DNA of 64,000 nucleotides. Source: Tunturibacter psychrotolerans. Its GTDB lineage: Bacteria; Acidobacteriota; Terriglobia; Terriglobales; Acidobacteriaceae. Location: assembly GCF_040359615.1 (NCBI RefSeq), contig NZ_CP132942.1:682001-746000 (forward strand), read 5' to 3'. Made by a program: the position numbers and the translations under genes. This document shows, piece by piece, positions 29,263 through 38,243 of the stretch; position 1 is the first letter of the stretch, and every line of letters starts with the position of its first letter. The notes below the pieces were generated by a model. That model was given only the letters and a program-made list of their open reading frames with translations, had not been told where the DNA came from and made no database searches.

Positions 29263-30442
29263 AGATCCTCATCGGCATCAGGATGTACCGATACTTCACA
29301 TCCTCATTCGCATCTTCGGGTCGCATCTGCCCAGCGCTCTGAGCATCCTTAAACTCCAGCCGCACCTCGCCCGTGTTGCCGATCGCCTTCAGAAAATCGA
29401 TAAGATACTGGCTGTTGAATCCAACAACCAGCGGATCGTAGTTGTAAGGCGTCTCGATCGTATCTTCCGACTCTCCCGCATCCGTACTTGAAGACGAAAG
29501 CTTCAATTCATTCTGCTCCAGCCGAATCTTGATAGCGCCGCTCCGCTCGTCGGCAAACTGCGCCACACGCTGAATGGATCCCATCAAATCTTCGCAACGG
29601 ACAATGACGAATTTGTTGTTATCCCGCGGCAGCACTGCTTCATAGTTGGGGAACTGCCCGGTCAGCTTGCGGCTGGTCAGCACCCGTCCGCCGACCCTGA
29701 AGAACAGCGTCTGTTCGTCATCGCCAAACTCGAGTGTCTCGGCCTCCGTCGCACCCAGCAGCGAAGAAAGCTCACTCAGCGCCTTACGCGGAATCAGCGT
29801 CTTTTTCTCCCCCGACACACCCTCCAGCGTCTCTCCAAGCTTTTCGATATGCGCCAGTCGGTGTCCATCAGTCGCAACCATCGCCATGCTCTCTGCCTTC
29901 AGTACCAGTAAGGCGCCATTCAGCGTATAGCGTGACTCCTCATTTGAAATCGCAAAGATCGTCTTCGAAACCATGTTCTTCAGAGAAGGTACCGAAATCT
30001 TCACCGCGCCACTGGCCGGAAACTCCGGCACTTGGGGAAAGTTCGCCCGCGCCATCCCCACCATCTTCGTGTTCGACCGCCCCGCGCGAATCTGCACCCA
30101 GTGGTTATCCATCAGCTTGATCGAGATCTCGCCCTCGGGCAGAAGCTTGATGTAGTCATACAACTTGCGTGCGGGAATCGTGCACGCACCGGCCTTCTTC
30201 ACTTTGGCCGCGCAGCTGGTCCGCAGGCTTTGATCAAGGTCCGTCGCAGTAATCGTCAACCGGTCGCCGCCCGCGCCCTGTGTCGCCTCAAACAGAAAGT
30301 TCGACAAAATCGGAATCGTCGTCTTCCGTTCGACCACACTCTGGGCAGCAGTCAGCTCGCGCAGCAGCTCGGCGCGGGAGACCGTGATCTCGAGGTTGCC
30401 GGTTGGGGCTGGCGTTGCGCTCGTCTCGGTCGGCAAAGTCAT
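29261..30442 (-). CDS. dnaN: DNA polymerase III sliding clamp (beta subunit)
   Basis: The beta clamp encircles DNA and tethers the replicative polymerase. The 393-residue product shows three tandem clamp domains, beginning with LEITVSRAELLRELTAAQ and TTIPILSNFLFEA. It ends with the usual YRYILMPMRI. I favour ATG 30442, which has AGGAG 6 bases upstream, over ATG 30484, which has none. Either way the protein carries a Thr/Pro-rich N-terminal extension before the canonical start. dnaN is on the same strand as dnaA but 5.7 kb downstream of it, separated by accessory genes. Confidence 0.96.
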   Translation of the reverse strand: MTLPTETSATPAPTGNLEITVSRAELLRELTAAQSVVERKTTIPILSNFLFEATQGAGGDRLTITATDLDQSLRTSCAAKVKKAGACTIPARKLYDYIKLLPEGEISIKLMDNHWVQIRAGRSNTKMVGMARANFPQVPEFPASGAVKISVPSLKNMVSKTIFAISNEESRYTLNGALLVLKAESMAMVATDGHRLAHIEKLGETLEGVSGEKKTLIPRKALSELSSLLGATEAETLEFGDDEQTLFFRVGGRVLTSRKLTGQFPNYEAVLPRDNNKFVIVRCEDLMGSIQRVAQFADERSGAIKIRLEQNELKLSSSSTDAGESEDTIETPYNYDPLVVGFNSQYLIDFLKAIGNTGEVRLEFKDAQSAGQMRPEDANEDVKYRYILMPMRI

Positions 30443-31021
30443 CTCGGGCTCCTGGGTCGCACTGGTCACGGTCGGTCTCTCCATCTCGGTAGGTTAGTGC
30501 TGGCAAAACTTTACACTGAATCGAACACAGGATGCATCTCGGCCTTCAGCGTTCTGCTTGATTCTAGGGGCGAACCCTCCCTTAACGCGACAGATTTCTT
30601 TGTGGAAACCAAGGTCGTTGTGTGCGATGCTCGCGCTGGCTGAAATCTCCCTACTGACGACGCGACTGCTTCTAAGAAAAGAAGAGAAAAAGAGAAAAAT
30701 ACTAGTAGCAGTAGCCGTTCTCGCTTGAAAAGTGGATATCCTTCCCATCGATCTCATAAATAGATACTTAAGCTGCATCCCCGTTTTAGAAAACTGGTCG
30801 CGCCGAACCGCACAATCAGGAAGACCGGCCCCAATCATCGCCCCAACCGCCTTCTTATTCCACTTCTTCACAGCACCCCATTTCGGCTTGTGAGAAGACT
30901 TGGCACCCAGCGTGGGAATATTCACCAAATAAAACAAAACGAGGAGGTTATCCCAACCACTTTTTTCACATCTGCGTCTCACAGCAGAGGATAATCAGTC
31001 CCGAACCGAAAGGAGCCAGCA
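30443..31021. other. Divergent dnaN / NAD(P)-binding gene spacer
   Basis: This holds the divergent control regions of dnaN and the next gene. A purine-rich run near 30670-30700 and an AT-rich stretch near 30920-30970 stand out. One TTATCCCAA (about 30948) is a weak DnaA-box match. Open frames across this stretch look non-coding. No firm promoter was identified. Confidence 0.3.
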
Positions 31022-31675
31022 ATGAAAGTCGCCCTCTTCGGAGCCAGTGGTGCCACAGGAAAACTCCTCACCCAGCGCTGTGTCGCCGCTGGGTTCGATG
31101 TCACAGCCCTCCTTCGCGCGCCAGAAACCTTTCCCCAACGCGATCACATCCACTCTATCCGGGGCAGCGCTTTCGATCCCGCAGCGGTCCGCCAAACCAT
31201 CGAAGGAGCCGACGTGGTTCTCTCTGCTCTCGGTGCAAACTCCCTCAAAAAGGAAGACGTGCTTGAGCGCGCCGTGCCCCAGATCATCGCAGCGATGCAA
31301 CAGACGAGCACCCACCCCAAACCCGTTCGCCGCATCATCGTCCTTGGCTCTGCCGGTGCTCTCCCCACCTCGCTCGACAAGCAGCCCGCCTGGCGCCGCT
31401 GGATCGTTCAGAACATCGTCTACAACACCTTCCTCAAGTGGCCCGTAGCCTCGCAGATCTCGCAGTGGAACAATCTCTCCCGCAGTGGCCTCGACTGGAC
31501 CATGGTGATGCCTCCCATGCTCACCAACACGCCCGCTCACGGCCACTACCGCATCGACGGCGACGCCCTCCCGCCCAACGGCAGCCGTATCTCACGCGAA
31601 GACGTAGCCGACTTCATGATGCAGCAGATAGACAGTCCCCAGTGGATCCGCAAAGGCGTGTACATCACCTGGTAG
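31022..31675 (+). CDS. NAD(P)-binding (atypical SDR) protein
   Basis: This is a 217-residue Rossmann protein. The N-terminal MKVALFGASGATG has the GxxGxxG of atypical short-chain dehydrogenases (the NmrA/flavin reductase/BVR-B-like group). IEGADVVLSALGA and IIVLGSAGALP mark the next strands. Members bind NAD(P)H and act as reductases or redox sensors. AAAGGAG lies 8 bases before the ATG. It stands next to a PEBP gene on the same strand. No substrate can be inferred. Confidence 0.88.
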   Translation: MKVALFGASGATGKLLTQRCVAAGFDVTALLRAPETFPQRDHIHSIRGSAFDPAAVRQTIEGADVVLSALGANSLKKEDVLERAVPQIIAAMQQTSTHPKPVRRIIVLGSAGALPTSLDKQPAWRRWIVQNIVYNTFLKWPVASQISQWNNLSRSGLDWTMVMPPMLTNTPAHGHYRIDGDALPPNGSRISREDVADFMMQQIDSPQWIRKGVYITW

Positions 31676-31777
31676 CCCAGAATGCGGTAGTCTATCCATT
31701 CCTTGCAGCAAGTCGACTGGCCCAGAGGTTCGGAACACACTGCGCCAGAGCAAGGGCGCAACGAGGAGGAATGATCT

Positions 31778-32350
31778 GTGAGACGATCACGAGCATTTTT
31801 TCTAACCGGAGCTCTCGTGGTCGTAGCCTTGGCGACAGGCGTTTTTCTAGCGATGACGCGTTCCCCTAAGGAGCCTCAACCCCGAATAGCCAACGCGTCC
31901 CTGCATCTCGCTAGCTCGAGTCTCGACGGCGATACGATCCCAAGCAATTTCACCTGCGACGGTGCGGAGATCTCCCCTGCACTGTCCTGGACCTCACCTC
32001 CTGAAGGCACTCAAAGCTTCGCCCTGATCGCGACCGACCGTGACTCCTTGGTGCATTTTGTCCACTGGGTCGTCTACAACATTCCTTCAGACAAACGTGA
32101 ACTGCCAGAGGGAACTCCAAAGCAGGAGCGACTGCCGGACGGAACTGACCAGGGAAAAAATAACTTCGACAACTTCGGCTACGGCGGACCCTGCCCTCCC
32201 ATGAAAGCTATCCATCATTACGCTTTCGTGCTCTACGCACTGGACTCGAAACTCAGTCTGCCACCCGATGCAACGGCGAAACAAGCGTTGCAGGCTATGA
32301 TTGGGCACCTTCTCGCGAGGTCCGAACTGGTCGCCAGCTACCACCGCTGA
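31778..32350 (+). CDS. YbhB/YbcL-type PEBP protein, membrane-anchored
   Basis: This is a 190-residue phosphatidylethanolamine-binding-protein homologue. An N-terminal hydrophobic segment (about residues 6-26) is either an anchor or a signal peptide. The PEBP core has FTCDGAEISPALSW, HWVVYNIP, then FGYGGPCPP and HHYAFVLYAL, the ligand-pocket signatures. The biochemical role of bacterial members is poorly known. The start is GTG 31778, with GAGGAGGA 8 bases before it. It follows the NAD(P)-binding gene by about 100 bases. Confidence 0.9.
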   Translation: MRRSRAFFLTGALVVVALATGVFLAMTRSPKEPQPRIANASLHLASSSLDGDTIPSNFTCDGAEISPALSWTSPPEGTQSFALIATDRDSLVHFVHWVVYNIPSDKRELPEGTPKQERLPDGTDQGKNNFDNFGYGGPCPPMKAIHHYAFVLYALDSKLSLPPDATAKQALQAMIGHLLARSELVASYHR

Positions 32351-32417
32351 CCGAGATTCTTCCCAGCGAAACGTTGCCTACGCCGGGAGACCGGACTGGC
32401 CTGATCCGCAGCCCACG

Positions 32418-33185
32418 CTAGAGCTTCGAACCGCCGTCTACCGGAATACTGGCTCCCGTGATCCAACGTGCGCCATCGGACGCCATAAAAGCAACCACGT
32501 CGGCAACGTCCTCGGGCTTGCCGATTCGTTTCAGCGCTTGCATCCCTAGCGTGACCTCGCGACCAGCCTCAGTCTTCGTAAAATTCGACATATCCGTGTC
32601 GATCACGCCCGGTGCAACTGCGTTCACACGTATGCCCCGCGGTCCCAGAATGGCGGCCCAGTTCTTTACCAAAGTCTCGATCGCTCCTTTCGTAGAAGCG
32701 TAAGCAAGAACGGAGGGGTTATCTACGCCGGGTTTGCCCACAACGGTACGGGCCACAGCGGAAGAGATCACCGTGATGTTCGAGCCCTCACCAAGCATTG
32801 GGAGGAGCTGCTGCACCAGAAAGAACGGACCACGAACGTTGGTGGCGAAGAGATTATCAAAATCCTCGATCGTGTAATCAGCGATACGTACCGCCTTGCT
32901 GATTCCGGCATTCAGCACTGCCACATCCAAACGATCGCCGACGATTGAGCGTACCTGCTCAGCCAGCATTGCAGCCCCTTGCGGTGTTGCCAGATCCGCG
33001 GAGAGTGCATCTGCACGTCCACCGTTTGCGCGGATCTCAGTAACGAGTGACTCTGCTTCCTGAACGGATCGGCCGTAGTGAACCAGGATATGTGCTCCGG
33101 CCCTCGCAAGCGCAATAGCCGTCGCACGACCGATTCCTCTTGATGCACCCGTGACGAGCGCAGTCTTACCTTTCAGTGTTGTCAT
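32418..33185 (-). CDS. Short-chain dehydrogenase/reductase
   Basis: This is a 255-residue classical SDR. It has TGASRGIG at residues 13-20, a NAG motif in LNAGISKA, the catalytic YASTK and the C-terminal ITGASIPVDGG. The Ser before Tyr lies in VISSAVAR. It most resembles 3-oxoacyl-ACP reductase/glucose-dehydrogenase-like SDRs; substrate unknown. AAGGGAAG precedes the ATG. It lies downstream of another SDR on the same strand, with an intrinsic-terminator-like hairpin between them. Confidence 0.92.
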   Translation of the reverse strand: MTTLKGKTALVTGASRGIGRATAIALARAGAHILVHYGRSVQEAESLVTEIRANGGRADALSADLATPQGAAMLAEQVRSIVGDRLDVAVLNAGISKAVRIADYTIEDFDNLFATNVRGPFFLVQQLLPMLGEGSNITVISSAVARTVVGKPGVDNPSVLAYASTKGAIETLVKNWAAILGPRGIRVNAVAPGVIDTDMSNFTKTEAGREVTLGMQALKRIGKPEDVADVVAFMASDGARWITGASIPVDGGSKL

Positions 33186-33206
33186 GACTTCCCTTTAATC
33201 GGTGTG

Positions 33207-33252
33207 GTTAAAAATTTGAGGGCGGCGCCGTCCGTAATCGACGCGCCGCCCT
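33207..33252 (-). terminator. Hairpin between the two SDR genes
   Basis: On the minus strand AGGGCGGCGC (33252-33243) pairs perfectly with GCGCCGCCCT (33228-33219) around a 14-base loop. It is followed by CAAATTTTTAACC. This GC stem and T run looks like an intrinsic terminator or attenuator after the first SDR and before the second. Confidence 0.75.
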
Positions 33253-33257
33253 GCCAA

Positions 33258-33998
33258 TTAGGCATTTGTACCGCCATCAACGGTCAGATTCGCTCCGGTG
33301 ATATAAGACGCTTCAGGACTGGCGACAAACGAAACCAGCGCGGATACCTCGTCCACATGTCCGTAGCGCTTCAGCGCTGTAGCAGCCACCTGTGGCTCAG
33401 CCCAATCGCCCGCCGCGGGGTTCAGATCGGTGTCGATCGGGCCCGGCTGAACGTTGTTGACCGTGATGCCCCGACCCCCAACCTCTCTGGACAGCCCCTG
33501 GGTGAACATCTTCACAGCGCCTTTTGTCGCAGAATAAGAAACAAGTCCAGGTGTCATCATTCGCTCGCCCACGCAAGAGCCAATCGTAATAATGCGGCCC
33601 CCCTCCTTCATGTGCTTCAGCGCCGCCTGCGTTGCAACGAACACTCCGCGAACATTGATAGCGATCACGCGGTCCATCTCCTCAAGCGTGGTCTCCTCGA
33701 ATGTCTTCGGAATGGCCGTTCCGGCGTTGTTCACAAGCACATCAAGTCGGCCCAGGGTTGCGACAGTCTTTTCAACCGCAGCCTTCACGGCGGCGGCATC
33801 GGCTGCGTCCGCCTGTATCGCGATCGCCTTTCGGCCGGTGCTTTCAATCTCTTTGACGACTGCCTGAGCCGCTTCCGCACCTTTCGTGTAGGTGATAGCT
33901 ATATTCGCTCCATCGGCCGCCAGACGCTTAGCGATTCCAGCCCCAATACCGCGTGAGCCGCCCGTGACCAGTGCTACTTTGTTGTTTAACTTCGACAT
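33258..33998 (-). CDS. Short-chain dehydrogenase/reductase, LysR-linked
   Basis: This is a 246-residue SDR with TGGSRGIG at the N-terminus, VNNAGTA, the catalytic YSATK preceded by Ser in TIGSCVG, and the C-terminal ITGANLTVDGG. The closest relatives by motif are 3-oxoacyl-ACP-reductase-like or quinone-type SDRs. AAAGGAG is 5 bases before the ATG. It is divergent from a LysR regulator gene, and the shared 326-base spacer carries two matching palindromes. Direct control by that LysR protein is therefore likely. Confidence 0.93.
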   Translation of the reverse strand: MSKLNNKVALVTGGSRGIGAGIAKRLAADGANIAITYTKGAEAAQAVVKEIESTGRKAIAIQADAADAAAVKAAVEKTVATLGRLDVLVNNAGTAIPKTFEETTLEEMDRVIAINVRGVFVATQAALKHMKEGGRIITIGSCVGERMMTPGLVSYSATKGAVKMFTQGLSREVGGRGITVNNVQPGPIDTDLNPAAGDWAEPQVAATALKRYGHVDEVSALVSFVASPEASYITGANLTVDGGTNA

Positions 33999-34126
33999 GA
34001 AATCTCCTTTGTATTTCTATAAACGCATCACCGGTCTGCTGATTCAGCGACCTGCTCTCTGTTTTCAAAGCAGCTATCTGATGTGTGATCGCGGCAAGTC
34101 GATGTGATAATTCGGGGAATATGAGC

Positions 34127-34143
34127 CATTCCACATAGGAATG
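34127..34143. promoter_or_regulatory. LysR operator-like palindrome, copy 1
   Basis: CATTCC-ACATA-GGAATG is a perfect 6-base inverted repeat with a 5-base spacer. It fits the T-N11-A rule of LysR boxes. It lies between the divergent SDR and LysR genes, about 130 bases from the SDR start. The same arms recur at 34297. Confidence 0.75.
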
Positions 34144-34296
34144 AATCGGTTTGAAACGAGAAGGTAGCTCTAAGATCGTCGCGAAGGTCAACGATCGGCT
34201 CTGACCGAAGATAAATTTCCTTTCCTCTTCACCACCAATAGACAGACGGATCATCTGATAAAAGCCTCGTGAATCCTATTCCGGAAAAATACAATC

Positions 34297-34313
34297 CATT
34301 CCATAACGGAATA
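34297..34313. promoter_or_regulatory. LysR operator-like palindrome, copy 2
   Basis: CATTCC-ATAAC-GGAATA repeats the arms and the spacing of the first palindrome. It lies just 12 bases before the LysR start, overlapping the place where its promoter or ribosome site would be, so autorepression is plausible. A related ATTCCGGAAA, with no spacer, occurs at about 34278-34287. Confidence 0.75.
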
Positions 34314-34324
34314 GGGAGGTTCGT

Positions 34325-35287
34325 GTGGACAAATTTGACGCAATGCAGGTGTTCGTCCGGGTGATTGAAAAAGGGAGCTTCTCTGCTGTCGCGAAAGAAC
34401 GTGGCATCGGTCAGCCTGCCGTTAGCAAACAGATCTCCGCCCTCGAAGACGAGCTCGGCACCGAGCTGATTCACCGCACCTCTCGTTCCATCTCATTAAC
34501 TGAGGCCGGTCGTGACTTCTTCGAGTCTTCTTTGCGCATTCTCGACGACTTTGAAAGCGCAACCTCACGAATCGGTCGAGGCCAGACCGCGCCGAAGGGT
34601 CTTATCCGAATTACCGTCCCTCCCACCTTTGCCCGTCTCCACATGGTGTCGAAACTCCCAGCGTTTTTCGCCGCCTACCCCGACATGGCAGTCGAGATGG
34701 CCGCGTCCGAGAGTCCCACAACCATCGTCGAAGACGGGTTCGATCTCGCTATCCACTCAGGCGATCTGCCAGACTCTACTCTGGTCGCACGAAGATTTGC
34801 TCAGACGATCATCATTCTCGTTGCCACTCCTCAATACCTCACACGCTACGGCGCCCCGGAGTCGCCAGAAGATCTCGGCAACCATCGAGGGATCGTCTTC
34901 ACCGAACGCGGCACGGTGAAGCCTTGGAGCTTTGGCTCTGGACAAAACGCGAAGCGCGTTATCCCGAACGGCGTCTTTCGAACCAGCGATATCGAACAGA
35001 TGAGGATGGGTGTCCTTGAGCACCTTGGGATCGCCCAGGCACCCGCGTGGCTCTTCGCTGCAGAGCTCAGAGAAGGTACTGTCATCCGACTTCTCACGCC
35101 CTTTGAGCGAACGGTCCCAATCCTGGCCGTCAGGCCGGCTAGCCGCCGTATCTCGACCAAAGTACGCGTCTTCATCGAGCATCTTGAGAAGACGTTCGCT
35201 CTTTGTTCCCAGTTCAACCCGCGATCCAGCGAATCCACAACATCTGCTCCTTCACCGAGCAGAACCTCTCGCATCGCAGTAAAGTAG
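34325..35287 (+). CDS. LysR-family transcriptional regulator
   Basis: This is a 320-residue LysR protein. The N-terminal winged helix (MDKFDAMQVFVRVIEKGSF, then GIGQPAVSKQISALEDELG) is textbook. The C-terminal periplasmic-binding-like effector domain runs from about residue 92. The start is GTG 34325, with GGGAGG 5 bases upstream. It is divergent from an SDR gene whose spacer carries two ATTCC-N5-GGAAT palindromes. Proteins of this subgroup often control an adjacent oxidoreductase and respond to quinones or aldehydes; the effector here is unknown. Confidence 0.94.
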   Translation: MDKFDAMQVFVRVIEKGSFSAVAKERGIGQPAVSKQISALEDELGTELIHRTSRSISLTEAGRDFFESSLRILDDFESATSRIGRGQTAPKGLIRITVPPTFARLHMVSKLPAFFAAYPDMAVEMAASESPTTIVEDGFDLAIHSGDLPDSTLVARRFAQTIIILVATPQYLTRYGAPESPEDLGNHRGIVFTERGTVKPWSFGSGQNAKRVIPNGVFRTSDIEQMRMGVLEHLGIAQAPAWLFAAELREGTVIRLLTPFERTVPILAVRPASRRISTKVRVFIEHLEKTFALCSQFNPRSSESTTSAPSPSRTSRIAVK

Positions 35288-35309
35288 CTCTATCTCTCAA
35301 GGAGTCTTT

Positions 35310-35900
35310 GTGAAGCCAGCGAATCGAATCGCCTCCACCTTCCTGCTCGTCACACTCACCACCCTCGCCGCGTCGGCGCAGACCCCAGCCCAGGCGCCTC
35401 CTCCCCTGATCGGCTCAATCGCAACGAAAAGCGACTGGCCCCAGGCCAAACCAGACGACGTCAAATCCCCCGAGGCAATCCTCAACGCCGTCTACACCGT
35501 CATCTCCGGCCCCAAGGAACAGCAGCGAGACTGGGACCGCATGCGCTCCCTCTTTGTTCCCGACGCGCGGCTCATCCCGGTAACCAGCTCTCCAACTACA
35601 GGTCACGCTGACGTGGTCGTTCTCACCATTGATGGCTATATCGCCCGCAGCCAGGCTCGCATGGCTGCAAACGGCTTCTTCGAGCGCTCAATCCACAACG
35701 AGATCGAGCAGTTCGGCGATATCGTCCAAATCTGGAGCACCTACGAGTCCCGTCACAACCCGGCCGACCCCACGCCCTTTGCGCGCGGCATCAACAGCTT
35801 CCAGCTTCTCAAGGACGGCGACCGCTACTGGATCGTCAACATCTTCTGGGACACCGAATCCCCCACCAACCCCATCCCTGCTAAGTATCTTCCGAAGTAG
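35310..35900 (+). CDS. Secreted SnoaL/NTF2-like protein
   Basis: This is a 196-residue protein with a signal peptide (1-23, cleavage near ASAQT). Residues 50-190 look like an NTF2/SnoaL-like cone fold: an early helix with WDRMRSLFVPDARLIPV, a middle strand region with FFERSIHNEIEQFG, and the tail strand YWIVNIFWDTE. Such proteins may be enzymes, lipid binders or dimerisation modules. The start is GTG 35310, with AAGGAG 5 bases upstream. It may be cotranscribed with the LysR gene 22 bases upstream. The function is not known. Confidence 0.8.
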   Translation: MKPANRIASTFLLVTLTTLAASAQTPAQAPPPLIGSIATKSDWPQAKPDDVKSPEAILNAVYTVISGPKEQQRDWDRMRSLFVPDARLIPVTSSPTTGHADVVVLTIDGYIARSQARMAANGFFERSIHNEIEQFGDIVQIWSTYESRHNPADPTPFARGINSFQLLKDGDRYWIVNIFWDTESPTNPIPAKYLPK

Positions 35901-35916
35901 ATTTTTTCTTAGGGAC

Positions 35917-36111
35917 TGTCCTGCCGGACGGGCTCCCTGCGCGGGAAGCGGTCACTTCGTGACTTGTGATTGCTTCGCTTGGTCCTCCCGTTGGTCGGAG
36001 GAAGATAGTTGCCGACCAACGGGAGGCTAGATGCAGCTGGTTTTGCCAAGACCGGTATACACGCCACGAAGTGGCCGCGCTCCGCGCAGGAGGCCCGTCC
36101 GGCAGGACATC
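35917..36111. repeat. Head-to-head pair of REP-like palindromic repeats
   Basis: Two copies of a roughly 48-base repeat face each other. The left copy (35917-35962) begins TGTCCTGCCGGACGGGC and ends GTCACTTCGTGAC. The right copy (36064-36111) is its reverse complement with a few changes and ends GCCCGTCCGGCAGGACA. Between them is another inverted repeat, CCTCCCGTTGGTCGG (about 35984-35998) with CCGACCAACGGGAGG (36012-36026). Further copies of the unit are at 53153 and 63025. The whole 195 bases could fold into a nested hairpin between two convergent genes and end transcription of both. It resembles a bacterial BIME. Confidence 0.85.
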
Positions 36112-36115
36112 AGCG

Positions 36116-37543
36116 TTAGCTGAGTGTCTCCATCAGCTTGTTGATGGTGCGGTTCAGATCCTTGTCGGCCCGTCGTTGCTCGTCGATCTTCGCAATCGAA
36201 TGCATCACGGTCGTGTGATGCTTGCCTCCAAACTGCCGCCCAATCTCAGGCAGGGAAGCCTCAGTCAACTGCTTGGCCAGGTACATCGCAATCTGCCGTG
36301 GCACCACAATCTGACGCGAATTATTCTTCTGCTTCAACTCCGCCACACGCATACCAAACTGTTCAGCCACAGTACGCTGAATCGTCTCAATCGTGATCTT
36401 GCGCACTTGCGTATCGATGAACTGCTTCAGGCACTGCTGCGTGACAGCAAGCGTAATCTCCACGCCATGCATGCTGCACCACGCGATCAGCCGCACCAAC
36501 GCGCCTTCAAGCTCACGCACGTTCGTCCGCACGTTTGAAGCAATAAACATCGCAACATCCGTGGGCAACTGCGTCTGTTCGCTCTCGGCTTTCTTCTGCA
36601 GAATCGCAACTTTGGTCTCAAGATCCGGTGGCTGAATGTCCGCAATCAAACCCCACTCAAAACGCGACCGCAGACGATCCTCAAAATCGGCAAGCTCTTT
36701 CGGCGGACGGTCACTCGCGATCACGATCTGCTTCATGCTCTCGTGCAGCGTGTTGAACGTATGGAAGAACTCCTCCTGCGTCCGCTCCTTGCCAGCGAGA
36801 AACTGAATATCATCGATCAGCAACACATCGACGTTGCGGAACTTGTCGCGAAACCCGGTCATCTTGTCGTACCGGACGGAGTTGATCATCTCGTTGGTGA
36901 ACTTTTCGCCACTCACATAGCTGATGGACGCGTGCGGCTGCCGACGCTTCACGTCGTGCCCAATGGCATGCATCAGATGAGTCTTACCCATACCCACGCC
37001 GCCATAAAGGAACAACGGGTTGTAGGCCTTCGAAGGCCGTTCTGCTACGGCCTGGGCCGCTGCGGTTGCAAATTGGTTGCCGCTGCCGATGACGAAGGCG
37101 TCGAATTGATAACGCGGGTTGAGCTGCGAGGCTGCGCTCCAGTCGAATCGAGCCTGCTCGGGCGTTGGCGCTGAGACTGAACTTGTCGATGCGCCCAGGC
37201 GCTGCTTGGGTGCGTTCTGGCTGTGGCTTGGCACAGGAGCAAAGCCGCCGTCTTCGCGGACTTTCGGTGCGCGGGGGTCCTGCTCTGGCGTGGTGAAGGC
37301 AACCGTCTCGACGTCGAGTCCAAGGTTGTCGATGGCTTCCTGAATGAGGTCGGCGTAGCGGTCGCCGATGTGCTGAAAGTCCGTGGAGGGAATGCGCACG
37401 AAGAGCTTCTTGCCCTCAAGATGTGAAAACCGAGTCGGCTTGAGCCATGTCTCATAAGACTGGCGGTTGATCTTCTTTTCAAGAGCAGCCAGAATACGAA
37501 CCCAATAATTCAGTACGGCGGTAGCCGTCGGAACGAATGACAT
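36116..37543 (-). CDS. dnaA: Chromosomal replication initiator DnaA
   Basis: DnaA is the ATP-dependent initiator that opens the origin. The 475-residue product has domain I (about 10-85), a Pro/Ser-rich linker (90-140) and the AAA+ domain with Walker A GGVGMGKTHL (181-190) and Walker B LLIDDIQFL. The C-terminal DNA-binding domain ends with GRQFGGKHHTTVMHSIAKI. The gene is divergent from rpmH, as in many bacteria. Its stop lies only a few bases from a palindromic repeat pair. Unusually, dnaN does not follow directly. Confidence 0.97.
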   Translation of the reverse strand: MSFVPTATAVLNYWVRILAALEKKINRQSYETWLKPTRFSHLEGKKLFVRIPSTDFQHIGDRYADLIQEAIDNLGLDVETVAFTTPEQDPRAPKVREDGGFAPVPSHSQNAPKQRLGASTSSVSAPTPEQARFDWSAASQLNPRYQFDAFVIGSGNQFATAAAQAVAERPSKAYNPLFLYGGVGMGKTHLMHAIGHDVKRRQPHASISYVSGEKFTNEMINSVRYDKMTGFRDKFRNVDVLLIDDIQFLAGKERTQEEFFHTFNTLHESMKQIVIASDRPPKELADFEDRLRSRFEWGLIADIQPPDLETKVAILQKKAESEQTQLPTDVAMFIASNVRTNVRELEGALVRLIAWCSMHGVEITLAVTQQCLKQFIDTQVRKITIETIQRTVAEQFGMRVAELKQKNNSRQIVVPRQIAMYLAKQLTEASLPEIGRQFGGKHHTTVMHSIAKIDEQRRADKDLNRTINKLMETLS

Positions 37544-38243
37544 TCTTTAGTTTCCTTGTCTTGTTTCCTGTTCCAAACCAGACGTGGCACTTCGTTCAGT
37601 CGTGCAGTTTGACACGATAAGCAGCAAACAGAAGTCCATTCCTGCCCCGTATGGACAGGTGAAGTCGGCCTAGTGTTGCCAGAATTCTCTCCGCCGAGTA
37701 ACCCGTGGCGACTGGTTGCGGAGAGGAGTAGTTCAACATGAATCAGAGTGCGGAACGGCTGGGCGTGCAGAAAAACGTCTTGCGAATCGGGTTCGATAGT
37801 AGCACGGAAAAGATGCCGTTTTTCGGTGCTCCGAATCAAAAAATAAAGGTTGCACCATAAGAGGTGAAGAACTGAATAAACGAAAAAATGCGGCGCAACT
37901 GGCGGTTCTTTTCGGGGCCAGTGCAGCTTTCTATAATAGAAGAATTGTGGATCGATGCGCTTGCGCGACCCTGTTTCAACATCACTTTTAGCCGGGATGT
38001 TTGTATGGTTCTACTGTAAGCCTCATGCGGTCGCGTTGCTCCCATCGATCGTTCACTTGCGTTCGAGGTTCCAATCTTATTTCGTCTTGCACTGTCCGGG
38101 GGGAGAAATTTTGAGTCTTCCGTGACACAAACGACGCATCAAGATGGGCTGTGAAAATCGCGTCCAATCGGGTATACTCAGAGATTGTTGCAACAGCCTA
38201 AATGTTTGAGCAGGTGTTCTACCCTGCGCAGGAGTTTTTTGTC
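37544..38243. other. dnaA-rpmH divergent spacer, origin candidate
   Basis: A 700-base gene-free stretch between divergent dnaA and rpmH is a common oriC position. It has a locally AT-rich part (about 37830-37880) and a perfect TATAAT at 37932-37937. DnaA-box evidence is thin: only TGTGGATCG (37946-37954), seven of nine to consensus. A -10-like TATACT at 38173-38178 lies 66 bases before rpmH and is probably its promoter. I therefore call it an origin candidate only by position. Confidence 0.35.
38173..38178 (+). promoter_or_regulatory. rpmH: Probable rpmH promoter -10 element
   Basis: TATACT matches the -10 consensus at five of six positions, 66 bases before the rpmH start. The region 17 bases upstream (TGTGAA) is a poor -35, so the assignment rests mainly on the -10 and on position. 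Confidence 0.45.

Noticed and set aside
30494..30982. Open frame of 162 codons on the minus strand upstream of dnaN
   Set aside because: The product is low-complexity, has no recognised domain or ribosome site and covers the divergent promoter region.
35966..36538. Open frame of 190 codons running across the repeat pair into dnaA
   Set aside because: Its start lies inside the palindromic repeat and its body is antisense to dnaA. A similar frame at 62737 is caused by the repeat at 63.0 kb.
37544..38243. Definite oriC
   Set aside because: Position is right but only one weak DnaA-box match was found, so it is listed only as a candidate.
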